The translations under genes were made by a program, and so were the position numbers. Below, in pieces: positions 15,952 through 22,978 of a stretch of 64,000 nt of DNA (within the stretch, counting starts at the first letter, position 1; each line of letters opens with the position of its first letter). The stretch lies in the NCBI RefSeq assembly GCF_000420645.1, contig NZ_ATVI01000006.1, positions 806,001 to 870,000 of the forward strand. Direction: 5' to 3'. Source of the DNA: Nevskia ramosa DSM 11499 (lineage in GTDB: Bacteria > Pseudomonadota > Gammaproteobacteria > Nevskiales > Nevskiaceae). The notes beneath the pieces were generated by a model, which made no database searches, was not told the origin of the DNA, and saw nothing but the letters and a program-made list of their open reading frames with translations.

Positions 15952-15983
15952 ATCGTTCACATGTAAAACATTTACGTAACGAT
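15952..15983. promoter_or_regulatory. Nested palindromes, likely MarR operator
   Basis: GTAAA-ACA-TTTAC (15963-15975) sits inside wider ATCGTT/AACGAT arms (15952-15957 and 15978-15983). The site ends 2 bp before the MarR start codon. MarR proteins usually repress their own operon from such near-perfect 15-20 bp palindromes. Confidence 0.5.
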
Positions 15984-15984
15984 C

Positions 15985-16512
15985 ATGAAAGGATCCGAAC
16001 GCCTGGCCCAGGTTGCTGACAGCACGCCCCGGATGGCGCGTGCGTTGCCGGAGCTGTCGATGCCGGGAACGGTGATGGTGCGTCTGCTGCGCATCACCGG
16101 TTTCGGGCTGAGCAGGTACTTCGAGCCGGTGTTTCGTTCGCTGGGGCTGACCGAGAACACCTTCCACGTGCTGTGTCTGCTGGTCGCCAACGACAGCGCG
16201 TCGGCCTCGCCGGGTGAACTGAGCGAAATGGTCGGGACCAGCCGCGCCAACATGACCCGGCTGCTCGAGGAGTTGATCGACGATGGCTACGTCGACCGAA
16301 GCATCGATCCGCGCGATGCCCGCCGTCACGTCATCACCATCACGGCCGAAGGCCGGGCCAAGGCGCTCGAAGCGGCGCCGCGCCTGCGCGAGCCGATCGA
16401 GGCCGCGTTTTCCGGGCTTGATGACGAGGAATTCGCCGTGCTCGAGCGTGTACTGCGCAAGCTGATCATGTCGCTGGACAAGAGTCCCCAGGCTGCTCGC
16501 GTTCCGGCCTGA
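15985..16512 (+). CDS. MarR-family regulator
   Basis: The protein has 175 aa with a winged HTH in the middle (LTENTFHVLCLL, GELSEMVGTSRANMTRLLEEL) and the MarR wing motif (DRSIDPRDARRHVITITAEG). A roughly 30-residue N-terminal extension precedes the first helix. It begins the operon that continues with the enoyl-CoA hydratase 47 bp later. MarR proteins in such settings usually sense an aromatic or CoA-thioester ligand, which would fit the acyl-CoA enzymes downstream. Confidence 0.85.
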   Translation: MKGSERLAQVADSTPRMARALPELSMPGTVMVRLLRITGFGLSRYFEPVFRSLGLTENTFHVLCLLVANDSASASPGELSEMVGTSRANMTRLLEELIDDGYVDRSIDPRDARRHVITITAEGRAKALEAAPRLREPIEAAFSGLDDEEFAVLERVLRKLIMSLDKSPQAARVPA

Positions 16513-16559
16513 GCCGGCGCGCCCAAGAAAAACAGCTATTCCGTTCGAGGAGATCGACG

Positions 16560-17381
16560 ATGTCGAAAGTGCCGGCAAAGGTTCTGTACGAGAAGAAGGG
16601 CGAGGTCGCTTACGTCACGCTCAATCGTCCCGAGTGCAAGAACGCGGTCGACTACGAGACTCACTTGCTGCTCTGCGCGGCCTGGAGGGATTTCCGCGAT
16701 GACCCGAAGCTGCGGGTGGCGATCCTGACCGGCAGCGGCGACGCCTTCACCGCCGGCGCGGACCTCAAGACCCATGCGCCGGAATGGCAGAAGGTGGGGC
16801 CGATGGTCGGCCGCGAGCGTCTGGAAGACGGCTTGAGCGGCATCACGCGCGGCCCGCTGGCGAGCATCGGCAAGCCGATCGTCGCGGCGATCAACGGCTG
16901 GTGCCTCGGGCACGGCATCGAGCTGTCGATGGCCTGCGATATCCGCATCGCGTCTGAACGCGCCCAGTTCGGCACCTTCGAAGTTCGCCGCGGCATGCAC
17001 TCGGCCGATGGCGGCATCGTTCGTCTGCTCAACACCTGCGGCGTCGGCATCGCGATGGAGATGATCCTGACCGGCGAACCGTTCAGTGCCCAGCGCGCGC
17101 TGATGCACAACATGGTCAACAAGGTGGTGCCGCACGACGAGCTGATGCCGGCGACCGAAGACCTCGTTTCGCGGATCCTGCGCAACGATCAGGCGGCGAT
17201 CGTCTCGGCCAAGGAAACCCTGCTCGAAGTGATCGGCCGCCCGTTGCACGACCAGCTGAGAGTCGAAGCCATGTGGGGCTACGCGCTATGCGGCGGCAAT
17301 CAGACGGTGATGGAACGCTCGCAGCAATTCTTCGACAAGAAAGATCGTGGCCGCGCCGGCGACACCGCCAGCGCACTCTGA
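16560..17381 (+). CDS. Enoyl-CoA hydratase/isomerase family protein
   Basis: The protein has 273 aa with a crotonase fold. The oxyanion-hole segments are AGADLK (65-70) and GHGIE (117-121). Both catalytic acids of the classical hydratases appear conserved: E121 and E141 are 20 residues apart, as in rat enoyl-CoA hydratase (E144/E164). It should hydrate a 2-enoyl-CoA. It is the first enzyme gene after the MarR regulator, followed by the SDR 15 bp later. The substrate is unknown; neighbours suggest an unusual acyl-CoA pathway rather than housekeeping beta-oxidation. Confidence 0.85.
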   Translation: MSKVPAKVLYEKKGEVAYVTLNRPECKNAVDYETHLLLCAAWRDFRDDPKLRVAILTGSGDAFTAGADLKTHAPEWQKVGPMVGRERLEDGLSGITRGPLASIGKPIVAAINGWCLGHGIELSMACDIRIASERAQFGTFEVRRGMHSADGGIVRLLNTCGVGIAMEMILTGEPFSAQRALMHNMVNKVVPHDELMPATEDLVSRILRNDQAAIVSAKETLLEVIGRPLHDQLRVEAMWGYALCGGNQTVMERSQQFFDKKDRGRAGDTASAL

Positions 17382-17396
17382 AAACAAGGACGGGAC

Positions 17397-18299
17397 ATGA
17401 GCTACAAATCGATCTATCGCAGCGATCTGTTCACCGATCAGGTGGTCATCGTCACCGGCGGTGGCAGCGGTATCGGCCGCTGCACCGCGCATGAACTTGC
17501 ATCGCTGGGCGCGACGGTGGCCATTGTCGGCCGCAAGCAGGACAAGCTCGACGCCGTGAAGGCCGAGATCGAAGCGGTGGGCGGCAAGGTCAGCACCCAT
17601 GTCTGCGACATCCGCGAGGAAGCGCAGGTCTGCGACACGATCGACGCTGTCATCGCCCAGCACGGACGCATCGACGGCCTGGTCAACAACGCTGGCGGTC
17701 AGTACCGCATGCCGGCCGAAGACATCAGTACCAAGGGCTTCGAGGCCGTGGTCCGCAACAATCTGGTCGGCGGCTTCATTTTCATGCGCGAAACCTACAA
17801 GCGCTGGATGAAGGCCAATGGCGGGGCGATCGTCAACATGATCGCCGACATCTGGAACGGCTGGCCGAACTACGCGCACTCGGCTTCGGCCCGTGGCGGC
17901 ATGTGGACGCTGACCGAAAGCGTGGCCTCCGAATGGGCGAGCTACGGCGTGCGAGTCAACGCGGTGGCGCCGGGCTGCATCGCCAGTAGCGGACTGGATA
18001 CCTACGAGCCGGAAGCGCAGGCCTACTTCCGCGAGATTCCGAAGACCATCCCGCTGCAGCGCTGGGGCAATGCGTCGGAGATTTCCAGCGCCATCGTCTA
18101 TCTGCTGTCGCCGGGCGCGGCCTACGTCACAGGCGCCTGCATCCGCATCGATGGCGGTTCGCCCAACGCGCGCATCTGCTGGGGCCCGCTGCGACAGGAA
18201 TGCAACTCCGAAGCTTTTGACGGCTTTCACCTCGAAACACCGCCCAAGGTTCTGGTCGAAGGACCGAAGAAGCACTCCACTCGCGCCAAGAAGCGCTGA
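17397..18299 (+). CDS. SDR, enoyl/dienoyl-CoA reductase-like
   Basis: The protein has 300 aa. The NADP-binding motif GGGSGIG and NNAG are present. In the catalytic region HSASARGGMWTLTESVASEW the usual YxxxK is replaced by an SAxARGG form, as in the peroxisomal 2,4-dienoyl-CoA/trans-2-enoyl-CoA reductase branch. An alternative is a 3-oxoacyl-type SDR with lost activity. Its last codon overlaps the next start (TGATG), so it is coupled to the phosphotransferase gene. The C-terminal 40 residues are basic and unusual for SDRs. Confidence 0.8.
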   Translation: MSYKSIYRSDLFTDQVVIVTGGGSGIGRCTAHELASLGATVAIVGRKQDKLDAVKAEIEAVGGKVSTHVCDIREEAQVCDTIDAVIAQHGRIDGLVNNAGGQYRMPAEDISTKGFEAVVRNNLVGGFIFMRETYKRWMKANGGAIVNMIADIWNGWPNYAHSASARGGMWTLTESVASEWASYGVRVNAVAPGCIASSGLDTYEPEAQAYFREIPKTIPLQRWGNASEISSAIVYLLSPGAAYVTGACIRIDGGSPNARICWGPLRQECNSEAFDGFHLETPPKVLVEGPKKHSTRAKKR

Positions 18300-19468
18300 T
18301 GTCGATGTCTGCCGTCGATATCCAGGCGCCCGATCTGCTGTCCGACGAGGCTCGAATTCGTGAGCGTCTCGCGAGCTATCTGCAGGCGCAGACAACGCGT
18401 TCGTGGACGCTCGGCAAGTTCACGCGCTACGCCGTCGGCTTCTCGTGGATCACCTATGGCTTCGATGCACGCGAGGATGGCGGCGTCGAGCAGGGCCTGA
18501 TCCTGCGGCTGGGTCCGCCCTACGGCCTGTTCGCGCCGTACAGCGCACTGCCGCAGCACGCAGCACTCAAGCTGCTGGAAGGCACGGCAGTGCCAGCGCC
18601 GCGCTCTTACTGGTGGAGTGACGATTCCTCCATTCTGGGCGCGCCGTTCTTCATCAGTGAGCGGGTGGCGGGTTCGGCTCCCGTGCCGTGGGTGAGGAAC
18701 TCCGCTTTGCGAGCAGCGCTCGCTGGAGTTCCGAACGCCCGGACAGGGATGTCCGGGCCGGGCGTGCCAACGGAGAGCGAGGCTGCGCCAGGGATGGCGG
18801 GCGGGACTTCTGCCGATGAGAGCGCTGCCGGTACATTCACCGACGAATGGCGCAAGGCTATCGGCGCACAATTCGTCTCGGCGATCGCCGGCCTGCACAC
18901 CGCCGAGTGGCGTGGCCGGGAAGGCTTTGCCGATAACGGCATCACCGTCGACAACGCCGCGATCCGCCAGATCGAGGAATGGGAAGCGAACCGTCAGCGC
19001 TGGGCGCTGAAGCCTTATCCGATGCTCACCTGGGCGCTGCGCTGGCTGCGCCGCAATCTGCCGGTCGCACCGCGTGTGAGCCTGGTCCACGGCGATTACC
19101 GGCTCGGCAATTTTCTGGAGCAGGACGGCCGCATCACCGCGATCCTCGATTGGGAATTGGTGCACCTCGGCGATCCGCACGAAGACCTCGGCTGGGCGTT
19201 TCTGCCGCAGTACAGCGGCGGTTCGGGTTTGGTCTGCCGCTTGTTGTCGAAAGAGGACTTCATCACCCAGTACGAGCGCGAGGCTGGCTTCAAGGTGCAG
19301 CCAGCGTCCTTGCACTTCTATCTGATCTTTTCGCTGGTCAAGCTCGCACTGACCCATATCGCTGCCGTGCGCTGCTTCGAGGAAGGTCGCTTCAACGACA
19401 TGCGGATGCCGGCAATGGGCACGCAGATCGCGCCGGTGCTGCGCCAGATTTCCAAGCTCCTGCCATGA
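18299..19468 (+). CDS. ACAD10-like phosphotransferase (APH family)
   Basis: The protein has 389 aa. The APH kinase motifs are SLVHGDYRLGNFL (catalytic loop) and ITAILDWELVHLGDPHEDLGW (metal-binding segment). ACAD10/11-type kinases phosphorylate hydroxyacyl-CoAs, which fits the hydratase and reductase upstream. An in-frame insertion of about 45 residues (132-176) splits the domain after VAGSAPVPW. Its DNA is a set of palindromes (18692-18826), so a repeat element seems to have entered the reading frame. Whether activity survives is not known. Confidence 0.8.
   Translation: MSMSAVDIQAPDLLSDEARIRERLASYLQAQTTRSWTLGKFTRYAVGFSWITYGFDAREDGGVEQGLILRLGPPYGLFAPYSALPQHAALKLLEGTAVPAPRSYWWSDDSSILGAPFFISERVAGSAPVPWVRNSALRAALAGVPNARTGMSGPGVPTESEAAPGMAGGTSADESAAGTFTDEWRKAIGAQFVSAIAGLHTAEWRGREGFADNGITVDNAAIRQIEEWEANRQRWALKPYPMLTWALRWLRRNLPVAPRVSLVHGDYRLGNFLEQDGRITAILDWELVHLGDPHEDLGWAFLPQYSGGSGLVCRLLSKEDFITQYEREAGFKVQPASLHFYLIFSLVKLALTHIAAVRCFEEGRFNDMRMPAMGTQIAPVLRQISKLLP
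18692..18826. repeat. Palindromic REP-like element inserted in-frame in a gene
   Basis: Three nested or adjacent hairpins occur in 135 bp: GGAACTCC/GGAGTTCC enclosing GCGAGC/GCTCGC, then GCCCGGACA-GGGA-TGTCCGGGC, then CGCC-AGGGAT-GGCG. The last two share the CAGGGATG core. The insert keeps the frame and encodes low-complexity residues with no counterpart in the APH fold. REP-like and RPE-like elements are known to enter coding regions in some bacteria. Confidence 0.6.
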
Positions 19469-19935
19469 ATAGTTCCTTGCATCGATTGATCGATGGCATG
19501 GTTGCCACCTTGCGCGAGGAAGTGATTCCGCAGGTTGGCAGCGAGTTCGCCCGCGGCCAGGCTTTCGGCCTGATCTACATGCTCAACAGCATTCGGCTAC
19601 GCGCCGACTGGTCGCCGGCGTTCATCGGCGAACAGCTCGCTGCGCAATACGCGCTGAGCGAAGCGCTGCGACCCTTGCTGCTGGATCTGCAAGCGCCGGA
19701 GCTGCCGCAAGTGGCCGCGTCCGGTCTGAGCGGACGCGCCCTTGAAGCTGTGCGCGATGACAACGATGGACGGATCTGCGCGCTGATCGAGTGGAGTGAA
19801 TCGCCGAAGCTCGATGCCATGCGCGTCGAGGCCGTCGAAATGCTGCTGCGGCAATACATGGATCGCCAGCTCAAGTGGGAACTGCAGACCTCGGCCAAGC
19901 CGATGTTCGCGGAAATGTCCAACGGTTCGGAATAG
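19465..19935 (+). CDS. Unknown helical protein of the acyl-CoA operon
   Basis: The protein has 156 aa from ATG 19465, which overlaps the stop of the kinase gene (ATGA). It is predicted mostly helical (LIDGMVATLREEVIPQVG, FARGQAFGLIYMLNSIRLR, VEAVEMLLRQYMDRQLKWEL) with no signal peptide. No family is recognised. Small proteins of this kind accompany ACAD10-like kinases in some CoA-catabolic clusters. A longer frame in phase opens at 18979, but that part is antiparallel noise over the kinase gene. Confidence 0.7.
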   Translation: MNSSLHRLIDGMVATLREEVIPQVGSEFARGQAFGLIYMLNSIRLRADWSPAFIGEQLAAQYALSEALRPLLLDLQAPELPQVAASGLSGRALEAVRDDNDGRICALIEWSESPKLDAMRVEAVEMLLRQYMDRQLKWELQTSAKPMFAEMSNGSE

Positions 19936-20020
19936 TCCGCGACCGCATTCGATAACCGATCAGAAGCGCTTCATCGGCCTGGCGACAGGCTCTTTTTACA
20001 GTTTCACTGGAGGACGTGCG

Positions 20021-20806
20021 ATGGATGAACAAACCAAGATTTTCTATCAGAAGCTGTCGATCTACATGGGTCCGATCTTCGTCACGACGTTCGCGATCTT
20101 CTGGGCCTACCTCGGGCATAACCTGCCTCCGCCGCATCCGGATTGGCCGGCGCAGGCGTTCACCGATCGTTACGTCAACAACCTGACCGAGATCCGCGTC
20201 GGCTTCCTGGTGGCGCTGATCACCATCTGCTTCTATCTGCCGTGGACCGGCTACGTGACGGCACGCATGAAGCGCATCGAGACCGGCCCTTATCCGGTGC
20301 TGGCCTATACGCAGCTGCTCGGCGGTTGCCTCACCGTGATGGTGGTGTCGATCAGCATGTGGTGCTGGGTGGTCGCCGCCCAGCGGCCGGAACGCCTGCC
20401 GGAAATCACCCAGATGCTGACCGACGCCGGATGGTTGATGAACGACACCGTCTACATGTGCACCACGTTGCAGATGTGGGCGATGGCGCTGTGCATCCTG
20501 CATGACAAGAAGGCCAAAGTGCCGGTGATGCCGAACTGGGCCTGCTATCTGACGATCTTCTGCGGTGCCACCTTCTTCCCGGCGAGCCTCACCGCGATCC
20601 TTCGCAATGGCCCGTTCGCCTACGACGGCCTGATCGGCTTCTGGGTGCCGTATCCGGCCTGGCTGATCTGGATGTTCGTGGCCAGCTATTACCTGCTCGG
20701 CGACCTCAAGCGTCGCGTCGAGGTGGGTGAAGGCGAGGAGGCAGCGTTGCCGGTCGCGAACACGCTGCGGCCTGCCGCGGCTGTTGCGAGGCAGACGATC
20801 AGCTAA
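20021..20806 (+). CDS. Six-TM membrane protein, unknown
   Basis: The protein has 261 aa from ATG 20021, with GGAGG about 10 nt upstream. About six membrane helices are visible (YMGPIFVTTFAIFWAYLG, VGFLVALITICFYLPW, LLGGCLTVMVVSISMWCWVV, TLQMWAMALCIL, YLTIFCGATFFPASLTAIL, PAWLIWMFVASYYLLG). Several Trp/Tyr/Cys but no obvious haem or copper ligand set is seen. It is followed by a large hairpin and by two genes that resemble terminal oxidase subunits III and IV, so it may be a partner in the same membrane complex. The function is unknown. Confidence 0.7.
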   Translation: MDEQTKIFYQKLSIYMGPIFVTTFAIFWAYLGHNLPPPHPDWPAQAFTDRYVNNLTEIRVGFLVALITICFYLPWTGYVTARMKRIETGPYPVLAYTQLLGGCLTVMVVSISMWCWVVAAQRPERLPEITQMLTDAGWLMNDTVYMCTTLQMWAMALCILHDKKAKVPVMPNWACYLTIFCGATFFPASLTAILRNGPFAYDGLIGFWVPYPAWLIWMFVASYYLLGDLKRRVEVGEGEEAALPVANTLRPAAAVARQTIS

Positions 20807-20812
20807 TCGTCA

Positions 20813-20855
20813 CGACGGTCCGCATGGGGGAGCGGATCTCCCACGCGGACCGTCG
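20813..20855. terminator. Strong hairpin between membrane-protein genes
   Basis: CGACGGTCCGC and GCGGACCGTCG form an 11-bp perfect stem with an inner GGGAG/CTCCC stem. It starts 6 bp after the upstream stop codon. No U tract follows in either direction, so it may act as an mRNA 3'-end stabiliser or partial terminator within the operon. Confidence 0.5.
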
Positions 20856-20942
20856 GCTGTCAGCTGTTGAAGCGATGACTCGTTCGGCGTTCCAGCCGAC
20901 ATGAGCGTGCGCCGGCGCCAAGGAGCGTCACAGGGGGAGAAC

Positions 20943-21548
20943 ATGACTGTAAATCTGGAGGCCGGAGCTATCACGGACCCCTCGGCAAGCAAGCGCCGCA
21001 GGCACCTGCCCGGCGTCGAAGGCGTGTGGGTATTCGTGTATGCCGACATGGCGGTATTCGCGCTGATGTTCGGCTGCTTCATGTGGGACCGGCACCACGC
21101 GCCGGAACTGTTCGAGACCTCGCGCCAGGCGCTGAGCCTGAACTTCGGCGGTGTCAACACGCTGATCCTGCTCACCAGTTCCATGCTGGTGGTGCTGGGC
21201 GTGGACGCGCTGAAGGTTGGCCGCACGCATCTCGCGCCTGGATTCTTCGGTAGTGCTGCGGCCTGCGGCGTCGCCTTCATCGTGTCCAAGATTCTCGAAT
21301 ACGGGCACAAGTTCGATGCCGGCATCGGCCTGACGAGCAACGCATTCTTCCAGTACTACTTCATCATGACCGGCCTGCACCTCGGCCATGTCGCGGTGGG
21401 AACGGTCATCGTCGCGGTTTTGGCCGTCAAGTCCCGATCCGAACAAGCCGGTTGCAGCGTGACGATGTACGAGGGCGGTGCCACCTACTGGCATATGGTC
21501 GACCTCTTGTGGGTCTGCATCTTCCCGCTGCTGTATCTGGTGAGGTGA
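20943..21548 (+). CDS. Cytochrome c oxidase subunit III-like (NorE-type) protein
   Basis: The protein has 201 aa from ATG 20943, with AGGGGGAG 5 nt upstream. It has five TM helices with the subunit III pattern: VWVFVYADMAVFALMFGCF, NTLILLTSSMLVVLGVDA, FFGSAAACGVAFIVSKILEYGHKF, YYFIMTGLHLGHVAVGTVI, YWHMVDLLWVCIFPLLYLV. The conserved E in the third helix and TGLHxxHV/YWHMVDxxW are present. No subunit I or II gene is nearby, so it is not a complete oxidase. NorE-like proteins are accessory in nitric oxide reductase loci; here the context is an acyl-CoA operon. Confidence 0.85.
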   Translation: MTVNLEAGAITDPSASKRRRHLPGVEGVWVFVYADMAVFALMFGCFMWDRHHAPELFETSRQALSLNFGGVNTLILLTSSMLVVLGVDALKVGRTHLAPGFFGSAAACGVAFIVSKILEYGHKFDAGIGLTSNAFFQYYFIMTGLHLGHVAVGTVIVAVLAVKSRSEQAGCSVTMYEGGATYWHMVDLLWVCIFPLLYLVR

Positions 21549-21552
21549 GCCC

Positions 21553-21813
21553 GTGAACAGTGCAGTCAAATCCGTCGTAGCCGTGTGGCTGGTGCTGATG
21601 CTGAGCACCGCCGCCTCGACCTGGTGGTTCGCGCAGCCGACGTTTTCGCCGGTGCCCGGCACGGTTGCGGTGATGGTGATCGCAGCGATCAAGGTCGGCT
21701 TGGTGATGTCGCATTTCATGGAGCTGCGCGGAGCGCCGCGGCCCTGGCAGATCGCCGGCGTGGTCTGGGTGATCGCGACTGCGGGCACCGTGATGGGCAT
21801 CTACCTGATGTGA
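21553..21813 (+). CDS. Cytochrome oxidase subunit IV/NorF-like protein
   Basis: The 86-aa protein starts at GTG 21553, 4 bp after the subunit III-like stop. It has three TM helices (VVAVWLVLMLSTAASTWWF, VAVMVIAAIKVGLVMSHFMEL, IAGVVWVIATAGTVMGIYLM). The KVGLVMSHFMEL segment is the hallmark of the prokaryotic COX4/NorF family. It pairs with the NorE-like protein upstream. The pair without catalytic subunits hints at a different use of the fold. Confidence 0.8.
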   Translation: MNSAVKSVVAVWLVLMLSTAASTWWFAQPTFSPVPGTVAVMVIAAIKVGLVMSHFMELRGAPRPWQIAGVVWVIATAGTVMGIYLM

Positions 21814-21857
21814 GCGCTGTTCCGTTTCATGGCCTGGCAGCGCGGGAGAAAGACTGA

Positions 21858-22970
21858 ATGCTGACTGCACAAGACGACCTGATCGGCCATCAGCTGCCAA
21901 CCACCTTCGACCACGTCGGCAACAGCGATCCCTCGTGGATGGAACGGCTCTGGTACACCGGCCATCCGAGAAGTGGAGAGATCATCTTCGACATCGGCCT
22001 CGGCTATCACCCGAACCGCAACGTGATGGACGCCTTCGCTGGCGTCACCATCGGCAGCACGCAGTACAACTTTCGGGCGTCCCGTCGCTTGCGGCCGAAC
22101 CCCTTGGAAACCACGGTCGGCCCGCTGAAGATCGAGGTCGTCGAAGGTCTGAAGCGGCATCGTCTGAGCCTGGCGCCGAACGAATCCGGACTCAGCTTCG
22201 AGATCGAATTCCTCGGCACCATGAACGCACATGAGGAAGAGCCGCACTTCCGTCGCCGCAATGGCCGGGTCACCGAGCACATGGCGCGTGGTCAGCAACT
22301 GGGCGCGTATCGCGGCTGGTTGGAAGTGGATGGCCAGCGTCACGAGATCACGCCGGACGACTGGCTCGGCCAGCGCGATCACAGCTGGGGCATCCGCGCC
22401 GAGATGCGCAGCGATGAATCGGCACCGCCGCTGACGTTCTATCCGCCGTTCTTCTACGCCTGGACCACGGTGCAGTTCGCCGATCGCGGCCTGCACGTGT
22501 TCTTCAAGGAGCGGGCGCCGGGCGAGTTCATCTATCTGTCCGGCGAGGAAGTCACGCTGCTCGGAGCCAAGCCGAACCGCGCCAAGCGCATGAGCGGCGT
22601 CAGCCACGAAGTGGTCTGGGCCGACGATCCGAATGGCCAGAAAGTCAGCAGTGCGAGCTTCGATGTGTCGCTCGACGACGGCTCGAAGCATCACCTGCAG
22701 ATTCGCACGCTGCCGGCCCGCTACTACCTCAAGGGCGGCCTTTACGGCGGCCTGAACGGCTGGTTCCACGGCGACGACAAGGGCAAGCTGCACATCGAGC
22801 ACGAGCGCTGGAATCTCGAAGATCCGGCGATCCGCAAGCTGGCCCGCACGCTCTGCGATCACGTCATCGAAGTGAAGATCGGCGACGAGATCGGCTACGG
22901 CATCATGGAATACGGCGTCGGCAAGGGCTACGCGAAGTACGAACAGGTGCAGCAGCACCCGCCGATCTGA
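21858..22970 (+). CDS. CrtC/AttH lipocalin-like-fold protein, unknown substrate
   Basis: The protein has 370 aa and no signal peptide. GQRDHSWGIRAEM at about 170-182 is the RDxSWG motif seen in CrtC/AttH and related two-domain lipocalin-like proteins, some of which hydrate or isomerise lipids. The second half is beta-rich (LHVFFKERAPGEFIYLSGEEV, LQIRTLPARYYL). It ends the acyl-CoA operon and is convergent with the phytochrome gene 8 bp away. Its role is not known; binding or transforming the hydrophobic substrate of the operon is a guess. Confidence 0.65.
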   Translation: MLTAQDDLIGHQLPTTFDHVGNSDPSWMERLWYTGHPRSGEIIFDIGLGYHPNRNVMDAFAGVTIGSTQYNFRASRRLRPNPLETTVGPLKIEVVEGLKRHRLSLAPNESGLSFEIEFLGTMNAHEEEPHFRRRNGRVTEHMARGQQLGAYRGWLEVDGQRHEITPDDWLGQRDHSWGIRAEMRSDESAPPLTFYPPFFYAWTTVQFADRGLHVFFKERAPGEFIYLSGEEVTLLGAKPNRAKRMSGVSHEVVWADDPNGQKVSSASFDVSLDDGSKHHLQIRTLPARYYLKGGLYGGLNGWFHGDDKGKLHIEHERWNLEDPAIRKLARTLCDHVIEVKIGDEIGYGIMEYGVGKGYAKYEQVQQHPPI

Positions 22971-22978
22971 AGCGCGTG

